A DNA stretch of 64,000 nt from Planctomycetales bacterium (GCA_027452145.1 DAIDHB010000198.1:51380-115379); one strand, 5' to 3'; counted from the stretch's first letter, positions 38,542 to 47,499 are shown. The notes: generated by a model from the sequence alone, not told the origin. A program made the numbers and translations.

Positions 38542-39597
38542 ATGGACACAGCGACTGCGACCGAGAGAGCGACTGCGACCGCGACCGCGACCCTGACGCC
38601 GCCCCTGCCGCGCTTCCTCCAGGTCGAGGCCGTCGGCCAGTGCAACCTGCGCTGCCAGATGTGCCCGATCCAGTTCCGCCGCGACGGCCCGCCGCACGGC
38701 CCGCCGGCGTTCATGGAGTTTGCCCTGTTCGAACGGCTGATCGACGAGTTCCCTGGGCTCGAGCGGCTCCAGATCCAGGGACTCGGCGAGCCGATGATGC
38801 ACCCGCGGTTCTTCGACATGGTGGAGCTGGCCGCCTCGCGCGGGATTCGGGTGAGCACCAACACGAACCTGACCTATCTCAATCCCCGCCGGGCCGAGCG
38901 CTGCATTACCAGCGGGCTGGACGAGCTGCACGCCTCGGTCGATGGCGCGACCGCCGCGACCTACGAGCGGATCCGCGTCCGTGCCCATTTCGATCAGGTG
39001 ATCGGCAACCTCGAGGGCCTGGTCGCCGCGCGACGGCGGCTCGGCAGCGCGACCCCTCGCATCCGGCTGGTCGCGGTGGCGATGCGGCAGAACCTCGCCG
39101 AGCTGCCCGACCTCGTCCGGCTGGCGCACCGGCTGGAGATCGACACGATGTTCGTCCAGCACCTCTGCCACGACTTCGGCGAGTCGAGCCTGCCGGCGCA
39201 CTATCGCCCGATGCGCGACTTCGTCGACGCCGAGACCTTGCTCCACGAGGATCGCGAGCGGATCCAGCAGACCTTCGACCGCGCCCTGGCGGCTGCCCGC
39301 GAGCTTAAGGTGGATCTCCGCCTGCCGGGGACCCGGCCGGTCGACCACCCGCCCGGCACGCCCGGCCCCGAGCGCTGCGACTGGCCCTGGCAGGGGGCGT
39401 ATGTCAGCTACCAGGGGCTGGCGATGCCGTGTTGCATGGTCGGCACGCCCGACCGCGCCACCCTCGGCGACATGGCGGCCGACGGCGCCCTGGCCGTGTG
39501 GAACGGCGACGCCTACCAGGCCTTCCGCGCCGCGCTCTCCTCCGACTCGCCGCCGGAGGTCTGCCGCTCGTGCGCCATCTACTCGGGCACGTTCTGA
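38542..39597 (+). CDS. Radical SAM/SPASM domain protein
   Basis: A 351-residue radical SAM enzyme. The cluster motif CNLRCQMC (CxxxCxxC) binds the SAM iron-sulfur cluster; GLGEPMMHP and STNTNLTYL follow. The C-terminus carries a SPASM-type cysteine set (CDWPWQ, PCCMVG, CRSC) for auxiliary clusters. The N-terminus is a simple Thr/Ala repeat from a GCGACT/GCGACC microsatellite. A start at 38527 overlapping the previous stop is possible; GGGGG precedes 38542. SPASM enzymes modify peptides, sugars or proteins; here a glycan or glycan-linked substrate is likely by context only. It overlaps the convergent ExbB-like gene by 19 bp. Confidence 0.88.
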   Translation: MDTATATERATATATATLTPPLPRFLQVEAVGQCNLRCQMCPIQFRRDGPPHGPPAFMEFALFERLIDEFPGLERLQIQGLGEPMMHPRFFDMVELAASRGIRVSTNTNLTYLNPRRAERCITSGLDELHASVDGATAATYERIRVRAHFDQVIGNLEGLVAARRRLGSATPRIRLVAVAMRQNLAELPDLVRLAHRLEIDTMFVQHLCHDFGESSLPAHYRPMRDFVDAETLLHEDRERIQQTFDRALAAARELKVDLRLPGTRPVDHPPGTPGPERCDWPWQGAYVSYQGLAMPCCMVGTPDRATLGDMAADGALAVWNGDAYQAFRAALSSDSPPEVCRSCAIYSGTF

Positions 39598-40511
39598 CCC
39601 CTGGCGCCGGGGCTCGCGCCCGCGCCGCTCGATTTGCGCCGGACCGGGATCGCCGAGTGCGGCGTCCGGGCCATCGCGATCGGCGCGGCGGGCGGCGGCG
39701 CGCTCATGGCGATGGCCTCGATGGTCTCGGCGCCCAGGCGGTCGAGCGCGCCGGCGAGCTGCTCGACCCGCGACTGCACGCCGTCATAGGCCACCAGGGC
39801 GAGCGTCGCGATCACCAGACCGGTCGACAACGGTGCCAGGGCCGACGCCACCGCCGGGCCCCACGCCGCGCCCGCCGAGATCCCCGGCCCGCCGACCGCC
39901 GCGGCCGGGGCCGGGATCGACTCGAGCGCCCGGCCGAGCGCGAACAGCGTCCCCAGCACGCCGAGCAAGGCCGACAGCGCCGCGGCGCGGCGCAGGGTCC
40001 CCACGTTGCGGTTCAGCCGGTCGGTCTCGACCCGGTGGGCCAACGCCACGGCGCGCTCCATGTCGGCCGCGGGCCGGCCCCACCGCCGCACGGCCGCCAG
40101 CGCGACCCGCGCTGCCGGGCTGGGGTTCCGCTCGCAGTGGTCGAGGGCCTGGCCGCCGTCGAGCCGGCCGTCGTGCAGGTGGTCGACGAACCTCGCCGTG
40201 AAGGCCGGCGGCACGACCTGTCGCAGCCGCAGGCGGAACATCCGCTCCAGCAGCACGAAGCCCGCCAGCCCGCCGCAGGCGACCAGCCCGCCCCATGTCA
40301 CCCGCTCCGAGGGCGGCGTCCGGCGATACCAGTCGGTCAGCCACCGCGCGGCCCGGGATGCCTCGTGCGCGATCCGCTCGCGCACCGAGAGAGTCCCGCT
40401 GGCCGAGCTGACCTCGTCGGCGCCGACGGGCCGAGCGGTCGCAAGGAATAATCCGATGGCGACGGCGACGAACGCCGCCAATCCGAGGCCCGGCCGCTTC
40501 CCGCGGTTCAT
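39579..40511 (-). CDS. MotA/TolQ/ExbB family proton channel protein with signal sequence
   Basis: A 310-residue membrane protein. It begins with a signal-type helix (LGLAAFVAVAIGLFLATA), then an exported segment, a transmembrane helix (GGLVACGGLAGFVLLERMF), a cytoplasmic helical region and the paired helices AALSALLGVLGTLFALG and LSTGLVIATLALVAYDG that form the MotA/ExbB core. Such proteins form proton channels that energise TonB/TolA-type machines with an ExbD/TolR partner. No ExbD gene is nearby. The next gene upstream on the same strand encodes a giant TPR protein. AGGAGG lies about 10 nt before the ATG. Confidence 0.88.
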   Translation of the reverse strand: MNRGKRPGLGLAAFVAVAIGLFLATARPVGADEVSSASGTLSVRERIAHEASRAARWLTDWYRRTPPSERVTWGGLVACGGLAGFVLLERMFRLRLRQVVPPAFTARFVDHLHDGRLDGGQALDHCERNPSPAARVALAAVRRWGRPAADMERAVALAHRVETDRLNRNVGTLRRAAALSALLGVLGTLFALGRALESIPAPAAAVGGPGISAGAAWGPAVASALAPLSTGLVIATLALVAYDGVQSRVEQLAGALDRLGAETIEAIAMSAPPPAAPIAMARTPHSAIPVRRKSSGAGASPGARGQNVPE

Positions 40512-40563
40512 GAGCAGGATTCCTCCTGAATGACCCTCCCGGAAGGGCGGTCGGGTGTTGTCC

Positions 40564-40614
40564 GGTGGGCATTGCCCACCGGCCGAGGCCTCGAATCGGT
40601 GGGCAATGCCCACC
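40564..40614. repeat. Paired 17-bp palindromes GGTGGGCANTGCCCACC
   Basis: GGTGGGCATTGCCCACC (40564-40580) and GGTGGGCAATGCCCACC (40598-40614). Each is a palindrome around a single central base and the two are exact reverse complements. They sit between the ExbB-like and TPR genes. Confidence 0.8.
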
Positions 40615-40799
40615 CTGCGAGGTCCTATCGGAGCCTTTCGGGATTGACGCTGAATTCTCGCCGCCGCCGTTCCGCCCGCGGCGCGCGGGCGCAGCGCGCC
40701 TTCTGACATACTTCGTCCTTTCGCCCGGCCGCCGTGCAGGGATTGTTTCCCACCTCGTCGCGTTCGGGTCGTCGCATCGACGCGCGTGGCCTGGTCGAT

Positions 40800-43700
40800 C
40801 TACGAGGTCTTTCCGGGACCGGCTTTCTCGGCGGACTGCGCGGGTTTTGCGGCCCGCTTCCGCGCCGCCTCGCCGCGAGATCTGGCGGTCGCCGCGTCCG
40901 GGTCATTGGCGGGAAGCTTCGCGACGAGCCGGTCGTAGATCTCGGCCGCGTCGGCCCACTTGTCGAGCCGCTCGTAGACCTTGCCGGCCTCGAGCAGCGC
41001 CGCGGCCTGCCACCGCGGCGCTTCCTCTCCATACAGGATGTCGACCTGGAGGAACTCGCGGAGCGCCTCGCGCAGGCGGCCCTCGTGGAAGTAGGTCTCG
41101 CCCCGCATGAGCTGCGCCTGCGCGGCCAGCTCGCCCCCGCGACGCGCGGCGATCACCGCCTGGAACGACTTCCGCGCGTCGTCCCTCCGGCCCAGGCCCA
41201 TGCTCGCCTGGCCCTGGGCATAATCCAGCTCGGCGATCGCCGGATCGTCCGGCTTCAGCTCGGCGCGCAGGGCCTGGATCTCGGGAACCAGTTCCTTCCA
41301 CTGCCGCAGCACCACCCGGCAGCGGACCTGCTCGAGCCGGACCGACCGGCGCAGGCCGGGCGGGTCATCAGGCCGGGCCGGCTCGGCCAGCAGGGCGGCG
41401 AGGTCCTTTTCGGCCGCGGCCGCGTCGCCGAGCTGGAGCGCCGCCTCGGCGCGCAGGAACCGGGCCTCGCGGCGATAGGGATTGTCGGGGAACTCCGCCA
41501 GCAGCCGCTCGAGCGTGCCGGCGGCGGGCTTCCAGTCCTTCAGCTCGGCCTGCGACCGGCCCAGCCGGTAGAGCACCGCCGGCATCAGCCGGGCCGACGG
41601 ATCGCCCTGCGCCGGAGCCGGATTCCCGGACGCCGGCTTCCCGCTCGCGGCGAGCGGGAGGAGCAGCCGGACGACCTCGGCGTGCCGGCCGTCCTGGTTG
41701 GCCGATTCGGCCAGGTTGAAGCGGGCCTCCGCGGCGTGCGGACTATCCGGGAACTTCTCGAGCAGGCGGGTGAAGACCCGGTCGGCCTCGGCCGGTTTGC
41801 CGGCGTCGACGAGCGCCCAGCCCTGCTCGGCGAGCAGGGCGTCGGGCGACATGCCGAGCTTCGCCAGGGCGTCTCGTGCCGGGTCGTCCCCGGCGAGCCG
41901 GCCGAATTCGCTGGCCGCCTGCTCGTGCCGGCCCAGCTTCGCCAGCAGCCGGGCGTACGCCACGGCGGCATTCAGGCCCTCGGGCCGCCCGCCGGCCCTC
42001 GCGGCCAGATCGGCGTAGGCCGCCAGAGCCTCGTCGGACCGGTTCCCCGCCTCCAGCGCCCGCGCCCGGTCCATCGCCAGCTCGACGGCGGACGCATCCC
42101 CCGCGGGCATCAGCTCGCCGGCACCGGCGAACGCCTCGGCCGCCTCGGCGTGCTTGCCCAGGGCCTCGAGAGCCCGGCCCAGGCCGACGAGCGCGCGCAG
42201 CCGGATCGCCGGCTCGATCGCCGCGACTCCGGCACCGCCCGGCTTCGGCTTCTCGCCGGAGAGCCCCCCCGCCAGCCGGAACTGCTCCGCGGCGCGGTCG
42301 AACTGCCGGGCGGTCAGCGCGGCCTCGGCATAGCGAAGCCTCGCGCCCGGCAGGGCCTTTCCGCGCGGGAACTGCCGCGCCAGGGTCTCGAGCGCCCTGG
42401 CGGCCTCGTCCAGCCGCTTGACGCCGACCCGCGCCGCAACCAGGTCCGCCAGGGCGAACTCGGCCACCTCGCCGCGGGGCTGGGCGGCCAGGTAGTGCTC
42501 CAGCGGCGGGATTGCCTCGGCGAATCGCCCGGCCTCGAGGTGCGACTGGCCGAGGAGGAACTGGGCATCGGCGGCGAGCGGGCCGGCCGGCTCGGCCGCC
42601 AGGCCCGCCAGCAGCTTCTCGGCATCGGCCGGCCGACCGACCGCGCGATAGGCCAGCGCCAGCTCGTAGCGGGCATCGCGCGCGGCGGCCGGGCTCAAGG
42701 ACGATTTTTCCGCCTCGCCGGCGGCGGCCCCGGCCCCGGCCATCCCGAGCAGCCGCTCCAGGATCTCGACCGCGGCCTTCGGCTCGCCGGCCATCGCGGC
42801 GGCGCGGGCCTCGATCAGCCGGGCGTCTCCCTTCAGCGGGCTGGAGGGATAGCGCGCTGCCAGCCGCGCCGCGATCCGGCGGGCGGCGGCCGCATCCTTG
42901 CGCCCCAGGGCCGAGGCCGCCGCGCGGTCGAGCGCGTCGTCGGCCCACGGGTCGTCGGGCGCGGTCTCGGCTACCTGGAGGAACCGCGCCTCCGCCTCGT
43001 CGGGCCGGTGCAGCTCGCGCAGGGCCTCGGCCGATCGGAACAGGAGCGCCGGACCAGCCGGAGAGCGACGGTTGCCCTTCAGTGCCGCCTCGACGGCCGC
43101 CAGGGCGGCCTCCGGCCGATGGCGCTGCATCTCGATCGTCGCCAGCTCCAGCGCCGCCTGCGGCGCCTGGGAACCCGCGGCGTCCGCGGCGAGCCCGGCC
43201 AGCAGCCGCGCGGCGTCGTCCGTACGCCCCAGGCCCTCGAGAGCCCGGGCCCGCCGCAGCCGGGCCTCGTTCTTCAGGGGGCTCGACGGCGAGGCCCGCT
43301 CCATCGCCTCGAACGCCTCGACGGCCGCTGCCGGCCGACCGGCCGCCAGCTCGATCGTGCCGACCTGGTACCAGCCGCGGTCGACCCAGTCGGGCCCGCC
43401 CCGCGCGGCCAGCTCGCGCAGCTCGCGGATCGCCCGATCCCGCTCGCCCAGCGCAGCCAGCGTCCGGCCCAGTCCGTAGCGCGCCCGGTCGGCCAGCCGC
43501 CCGCGAGGATGATCGGCCAGCGACCGCTCGTACGCCTTCCGCGCCGCCGGCAGGTCGTTCTGCGAGAAGTACACGTCACCCAGGTAGGTCCAGGCCGTCT
43601 CCATCGCCGGATGGTCGGCCTTGCCCGCCGTGAACGCCTCGAGCGCCCGCCGCGCCGCCGGCATGTCCCCGGTGATGTACGACAATTCCCCCACGCGATA

Positions 43701-44084
43701 ACGCGCGGTGCGAGCCCGCCCATCCCCGGGCGCCGCCGCCGCCAGGAAGCCGCCAAACGCCCGCAGCGAATCCGCATACCGCTCCTGGTTCAACCGCGCA
43801 TTGGCGAGCCCGTAAAGCGCGTCTCCCCGGTCGGCGGCCACCGGCGGCCCCGAGGCCAGGAACCGCTCGTACTCCTCGGCCGCCAGCTCGTATTTCCCCT
43901 GGCGCAAGAGCCCATGCGCGAACCGCAGGGCATCGGGCACCCGGCGGCCGCTGGCCGCCCCAGGCCCCTGCCCCTGCCCCTGCGCCGGGGCCCGGCTCTC
44001 GAACCCCACCGACAGCCCCGCCGCAAACGCCGCGACGACCAGCCACTCCCCGACCCGTGCCCGCCGGCCGACATCCCTGTTCAT
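40800..44084 (-). CDS. Large exported TPR-repeat protein
   Basis: A 1094-residue protein with an N-terminal signal-like segment (WLVVAAFAAGLSVGFESRAPA) followed by about 25-30 TPR-type helix pairs along its whole length, many with the pattern A-x-Y-x-LG-x-A. It probably forms a long superhelical scaffold in the periplasm. It is the upstream neighbour of the ExbB-like channel gene on the same strand (288 bp apart, with a palindrome pair between). In Tol-Pal systems a periplasmic TPR protein (CpoB/YbgF) works with TolQ, so a functional link is plausible but unproven. Start chosen at the ATG at 44084; an alternative ATG is 12 codons upstream. Confidence 0.85.
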   Translation of the reverse strand: MNRDVGRRARVGEWLVVAAFAAGLSVGFESRAPAQGQGQGPGAASGRRVPDALRFAHGLLRQGKYELAAEEYERFLASGPPVAADRGDALYGLANARLNQERYADSLRAFGGFLAAAAPGDGRARTARYRVGELSYITGDMPAARRALEAFTAGKADHPAMETAWTYLGDVYFSQNDLPAARKAYERSLADHPRGRLADRARYGLGRTLAALGERDRAIRELRELAARGGPDWVDRGWYQVGTIELAAGRPAAAVEAFEAMERASPSSPLKNEARLRRARALEGLGRTDDAARLLAGLAADAAGSQAPQAALELATIEMQRHRPEAALAAVEAALKGNRRSPAGPALLFRSAEALRELHRPDEAEARFLQVAETAPDDPWADDALDRAAASALGRKDAAAARRIAARLAARYPSSPLKGDARLIEARAAAMAGEPKAAVEILERLLGMAGAGAAAGEAEKSSLSPAAARDARYELALAYRAVGRPADAEKLLAGLAAEPAGPLAADAQFLLGQSHLEAGRFAEAIPPLEHYLAAQPRGEVAEFALADLVAARVGVKRLDEAARALETLARQFPRGKALPGARLRYAEAALTARQFDRAAEQFRLAGGLSGEKPKPGGAGVAAIEPAIRLRALVGLGRALEALGKHAEAAEAFAGAGELMPAGDASAVELAMDRARALEAGNRSDEALAAYADLAARAGGRPEGLNAAVAYARLLAKLGRHEQAASEFGRLAGDDPARDALAKLGMSPDALLAEQGWALVDAGKPAEADRVFTRLLEKFPDSPHAAEARFNLAESANQDGRHAEVVRLLLPLAASGKPASGNPAPAQGDPSARLMPAVLYRLGRSQAELKDWKPAAGTLERLLAEFPDNPYRREARFLRAEAALQLGDAAAAEKDLAALLAEPARPDDPPGLRRSVRLEQVRCRVVLRQWKELVPEIQALRAELKPDDPAIAELDYAQGQASMGLGRRDDARKSFQAVIAARRGGELAAQAQLMRGETYFHEGRLREALREFLQVDILYGEEAPRWQAAALLEAGKVYERLDKWADAAEIYDRLVAKLPANDPDAATARSRGEAARKRAAKPAQSAEKAGPGKTS

Positions 44085-44508
44085 CGCGTCGCGGCCCCCG
44101 ATCGCCGGGATCGAATCCAATCAACTCCCCGCCGCCCGCGACGACCCCAGATGGTCCCACATTGCGGACGGTTTCCCCCCTTATAACCCGCGCCTCGGCT
44201 TTTCCTCAAGCCGGGCACCGCCTTCGGGCGACCCCCTCGACTCGCGACCCTTTCATGAGCCAATCTGGATTCCATTCGACTCGGCCCACGGAATGCGAGC
44301 AGGATTCACCCGCCGGGCGCCCCCGGGGAAAATGCCCTGCCGACTGGACTTACAGGCAAAGTCGCTGTAATCTGCTAAGAATCCGCAGAATTCCCAGAGC
44401 ACGCAGTCCCAGGTCTTGTATACTGGAACCAATCGGGATCGCATCTCCCACGTGGCGGTCCCGACTTCAATGGTTGGGTCGCGATCACACACCGAGGAGA
44501 ATTCATCA
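44085..44508. other. Divergent intergenic region
   Basis: 424 bp between the TPR gene and the Pro/Ala/Thr-rich small protein. A TATACT box at 44419-44424 on the plus strand could be a -10 element, but no good -35 accompanies it. ACCGAGGAGA before 44509 is the ribosome-binding site. No gene is seen. Confidence 0.4.
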
Positions 44509-44943
44509 ATGAACTGGAAGCGTTTGGCAGGCGCGGCGGCGCTGGGCCTGTTCGTCACGGCCTCGGCCTCCGCCCAGGCCCCCTCCAAGCAGATGCCGAC
44601 GGGCCAGGCGGCCGTCCCCACCAAGCAGATGCCGGCTGTCCCGACCAAGACGATGCCGGCCGCGCCGACCAAGACGACGCCCCAGGCCATGACCCCCGCG
44701 GCGCCGGCCAAGACGACGCCCCAGGCCATGACCCCCGCGGCGCCGGCCAAGACGACGCCGACGGCCCAGGGCGTGGCGCCCTCCAAGACGGTGCCGACCG
44801 CGCAGGGCATGGTCCCCGTGAAGTCGGCGCCCCAGGCGCCGGCCACCACCGTCGCGCCTCCGGCTCCGGGGAGCACCACCCCGGCCGGCGTCGAGCCTCC
44901 TCCGGCTCCTCCCGCCCCGGCCGTCCGCACGCCGCGGGCCTGA
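44509..44943 (+). CDS. Small secreted Pro/Ala/Thr-rich repeat protein
   Basis: A 144-residue protein with a clear signal peptide (RLAGAAALGLFVTASASA). The mature part is low complexity, built of short K-x-MP/KTTP units such as PTKQMPA, PTKTMPA and KTTPQAMTPAAPA. A 39-bp DNA tandem repeat (44662-44759, about 2.5 copies) encodes the central units. The C-terminus is Pro-rich. It may be a wall- or matrix-associated peptide, but no function is recognised. An intrinsic terminator follows. Confidence 0.75.
   Translation: MNWKRLAGAAALGLFVTASASAQAPSKQMPTGQAAVPTKQMPAVPTKTMPAAPTKTTPQAMTPAAPAKTTPQAMTPAAPAKTTPTAQGVAPSKTVPTAQGMVPVKSAPQAPATTVAPPAPGSTTPAGVEPPPAPPAPAVRTPRA
44662..44759 (+). repeat. 39-bp coding tandem repeat, about 2.5 copies
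   Basis: 44662-44700 and 44701-44739 differ at about one base; a partial third copy runs to 44759. It encodes the APAKTTPQAMTPA unit. Confidence 0.85.
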
Positions 44944-44981
44944 GGCCCACGGAACGAGCCGTGCAAATCCGCCTCCTGCGA

Positions 44982-45015
44982 ACCCCCGGCTGCCCGACGG
45001 CCCGGGGGTTTTTTT
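44982..45015 (+). terminator. Intrinsic terminator after the repeat protein gene
   Basis: ACCCCCGG (44982-44989) pairs with CCGGGGGT (45002-45009), followed by a run of seven T. It lies 38 bp past the stop codon. Confidence 0.85.
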
Positions 45016-45361
45016 GCGCCGTGAGCGGGAAGCAGGAGACGACGCTCGCCGGACCCCAGGCGGGGGCTCGTCGAGCCCGGTCACGGATCTGCCTACCACC
45101 TTTCCCGACCGTTCCGGTCTGGTAACATGGAATGAGCGCCAGGTCGACCGGCTCCTCGGGCATGTTGGATACGGCCCGAGGCACGTCAGCCGGCCCGACG
45201 CCTCTGGCGCGGAGCCGCCAACGAGTCCGGAGTCCGACTTCCCGGATCGGCCGGCGGCCACGGCGCACCCAATCCCTTCTGTATCGGACAGGATCCGCGC
45301 GGCGCGCTCGACCCGGGGGCCGGCACGTCGGCCCTGGTCCCCATCCGACGAGGGTCCCGTC
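45016..45361. other. Intergenic region before the globin-kinase gene
   Basis: About 346 bp. An in-frame extension of the kinase runs through it (from 45014), but its Arg/Pro/Ser composition looks non-coding. The only clear signal is GAGGG 7 nt before the GTG at 45362. Confidence 0.45.
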
Positions 45362-46543
45362 GTGTACCCAGACCAAGACCGCATCCATCGGCGCTACGTG
45401 GATCTCCAGGCCTACGTCGGCTGGTCCGAGGACGACGCCGGGCGGATCCGCGGCATCCGTCCGCTGCTCCTGCCCCATCTGCCCTCGCTGGTCGAGGAGG
45501 TCTCCGCCGCGATCGCCCGCCATCCCGCGGCCCAGCAGATCGTCAGCGGCGGCGGGCTGAGCGGCGAGGACCTCGAGCCGGCGCTGCTCCACTGGCTCAC
45601 CGACCTGCTCACCGGCCCGTACGATCGCGACTACGTGGCCCGGCGGTGGCGGGTCGGGGCCCAGCTCCTCAGGATCGGCGTGGAGCAGGTCTACACCAAC
45701 GCCGCCATATCGCGGCTCCGCGACGGCCTGGTGCGGCACCTGGGCTCGGCCTGGGCCGGTGATCGCAACGGGCTCGTCGCGGCCCTCCGGTCGCTCAACA
45801 AGCTCGTGGACCTCGACCTGGCCAAGATCGAGGACGCCTATCAGTCCGAGTACATTTCCCGCCTCCAGGGCCACGAGCGGCTGGCGATGCTGGGCCAGAT
45901 CGCCGGCGGAATCGCGCACGAGATCCGCAACCCGCTGAACGTGATCAAGACCTCGCACTATTTCCTCAGGTCGGCCCGCAACCCCACGGCCGAGAAGCGC
46001 GACGAGCACATGCAGCGGATCGAGCGCAACGTGCGGCAGGCCGAGCACGTGATCTCGACCTTGACCAGCTTCGCCCGGATGCCGGCCGCCGATCGCAAAC
46101 CTTTCTCCTTGAGGGCGGGTATCAAGGAGGCGGTCGAGGACTCGGCGGTGCCCGCGGGGATCGAGGTCGTCGTGGATTGTCCCGACGACCTCCCTCCGGC
46201 GCTGGCCGATTTCGCCCAGATCCGGATCGCGCTGGGGAACCTGGTTCGCAACGCCTGCGATGCCATGCCCAACGGCGGGCGGCTCACGGTCCGAGGCCGG
46301 GCCCTCGATGGTGCCGCGGAGATCGCCGTGATCGACACCGGCGTGGGCATCACCGCGGCGCAGCTCGAGCGGATCACCGAACCGCTCTTCTCGACCAAGG
46401 CACGGGGGCTGGGCCTGGGCCTGGCCCTGGTGCGGATAATCCTCGACAGGAATGGGGCGTCAATGTCGATCGCCAGCGAGCCCGGCCAGGGCAGCACGTT
46501 TGCCGTCCGGCTGGCCCTCGCACCCCAAAGGGAAAGGGAATGA
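45362..46543 (+). CDS. Globin-coupled sensor-type histidine kinase lacking the expected haem-ligand histidine
   Basis: A 393-residue kinase. Residues about 5-165 resemble a protoglobin/globin-coupled sensor domain (RRYVDLQAYVGWSEDDAGRI, then RRWRVGAQLLRIGVEQVY). In the family the motif IG-x-x-H-x-RIG-L carries the proximal haem histidine; here that position is Leu102 (VGAQLLRIGV). HisKA follows with phospho-acceptor His186 in GGIAHEIRNPLN, then a HATPase domain with NLVRNACDAMPNGG and STKARGLGLGLAL. GTG at 45362 is chosen for its GAGGG site. The TGA is 4 bp before the next start. It is cytoplasmic and without membrane segments. The signal is unknown and may not involve haem. Confidence 0.82.
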   Translation: MYPDQDRIHRRYVDLQAYVGWSEDDAGRIRGIRPLLLPHLPSLVEEVSAAIARHPAAQQIVSGGGLSGEDLEPALLHWLTDLLTGPYDRDYVARRWRVGAQLLRIGVEQVYTNAAISRLRDGLVRHLGSAWAGDRNGLVAALRSLNKLVDLDLAKIEDAYQSEYISRLQGHERLAMLGQIAGGIAHEIRNPLNVIKTSHYFLRSARNPTAEKRDEHMQRIERNVRQAEHVISTLTSFARMPAADRKPFSLRAGIKEAVEDSAVPAGIEVVVDCPDDLPPALADFAQIRIALGNLVRNACDAMPNGGRLTVRGRALDGAAEIAVIDTGVGITAAQLERITEPLFSTKARGLGLGLALVRIILDRNGASMSIASEPGQGSTFAVRLALAPQRERE

Positions 46544-46547
46544 CGCC

Positions 46548-47288
46548 ATGAGCGGTACAACCCCGTCCGTGCTATTGGTTGACGATGATCTGGATATCTG
46601 TGCCAACATGGCCGACATCCTGGAGGATTTCGGCTACGAGGTCGACGTCGCCCACGAGGGGACGACGGCCCTCGAGATGGTCCGCCGCCGGTCGTACGAC
46701 GTGGCGCTGCTGGACTTTCGGATGCCGGGCATGGACGGCGTGACGCTCTGCCGCGAGATCCGGCGGGTCCGCTCGGGCATGGTGCCGATGCTGGTCACCG
46801 CCTACGCCAATGCCGAGACGGCCCGGGAGGCCGTCGACGCCGGGGCCTGGCAGGTCCTGGCCAAACCGGTCGACCTCGCGACGCTGATGGGCCTGGTCGA
46901 CGAGGCGGTCGGACAACCGCTCGTGCTGGTCGTCGACGACGATCCGGACCTCTGCGCCAACCTGGGAGACCTGCTGCGCGAGCACGGATTCCGGGTCTGC
47001 GTCGCGCACGACGAGGCCGGCGCCGTCGAGCGGCTGAGCGAGGCGACCCGCGTCGTGCTGCTCGACCTGCGGCTCCCCGGCGGGGACGGCGCCGCGGTCT
47101 TCCGGCGCATCCGCGAGGCCAACCCCGCAACCCGGGTCGTCCTGATCACCGGATACCGGGACGAGCTGGGATCCGTCGTCAGCCGCCTGCTGACCCAGGG
47201 CGTCGACGCCGTGCACTACAAGCCGTTCGACATCCCGCGACTCCTCCACGACCTCGACCTGCTCGCCGCCAGCGGAGGCGGCGAATGA
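46548..47288 (+). CDS. Double receiver-domain response regulator
   Basis: A 246-residue protein of two tandem REC domains and no output domain. REC1 (about 5-120) has VDDDLD, phospho-acceptor Asp in LLDFRMPGMDG, VTAYAN and AKPVD. REC2 (about 128-245) has VDDDPD, LLDLRLPGGDG, LITGYR and YKPFD. Both receivers keep all conserved residues, so both could be phosphorylated. It follows the globin-type kinase by 4 bp with AAAGGGAAAGGGAA as the ribosome-binding region, suggesting it is that kinase's partner or a phosphate shuttle. Confidence 0.9.
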   Translation: MSGTTPSVLLVDDDLDICANMADILEDFGYEVDVAHEGTTALEMVRRRSYDVALLDFRMPGMDGVTLCREIRRVRSGMVPMLVTAYANAETAREAVDAGAWQVLAKPVDLATLMGLVDEAVGQPLVLVVDDDPDLCANLGDLLREHGFRVCVAHDEAGAVERLSEATRVVLLDLRLPGGDGAAVFRRIREANPATRVVLITGYRDELGSVVSRLLTQGVDAVHYKPFDIPRLLHDLDLLAASGGGE

Positions 47289-47499
47289 ACCATGTTGCGA
47301 AGAGTTGCCGGAGCTCCTCACGGTGCGCAGCCGATCCGAGGAAAGCTGGGCTCCGGCCCCCGGGCATTCGCCACGCCACGGTTGGTGGACCCCGCGCAAC
47401 CTGGTACGATCCACTCCCGATCCGAGTGCGTATCAGGCCCTCGCCGCGGCGAGGCCGCGGAGGCGCGACCGGGAGCCGGATTCGTCGAGGGCGAGGCCC

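Noticed and set aside
40734..44186. 1150-codon plus-strand ORF antisense to the TPR gene
   Set aside because: It mirrors the TPR gene and has Arg/Gln/Gly-rich composition with no recognisable domain; a shadow caused by very high GC.
45014..45361. N-terminal extension of the globin-type kinase
   Set aside because: The added 116 residues are Arg/Pro/Ser-rich and unlike a domain; GTG at 45362 has a good ribosome-binding site.
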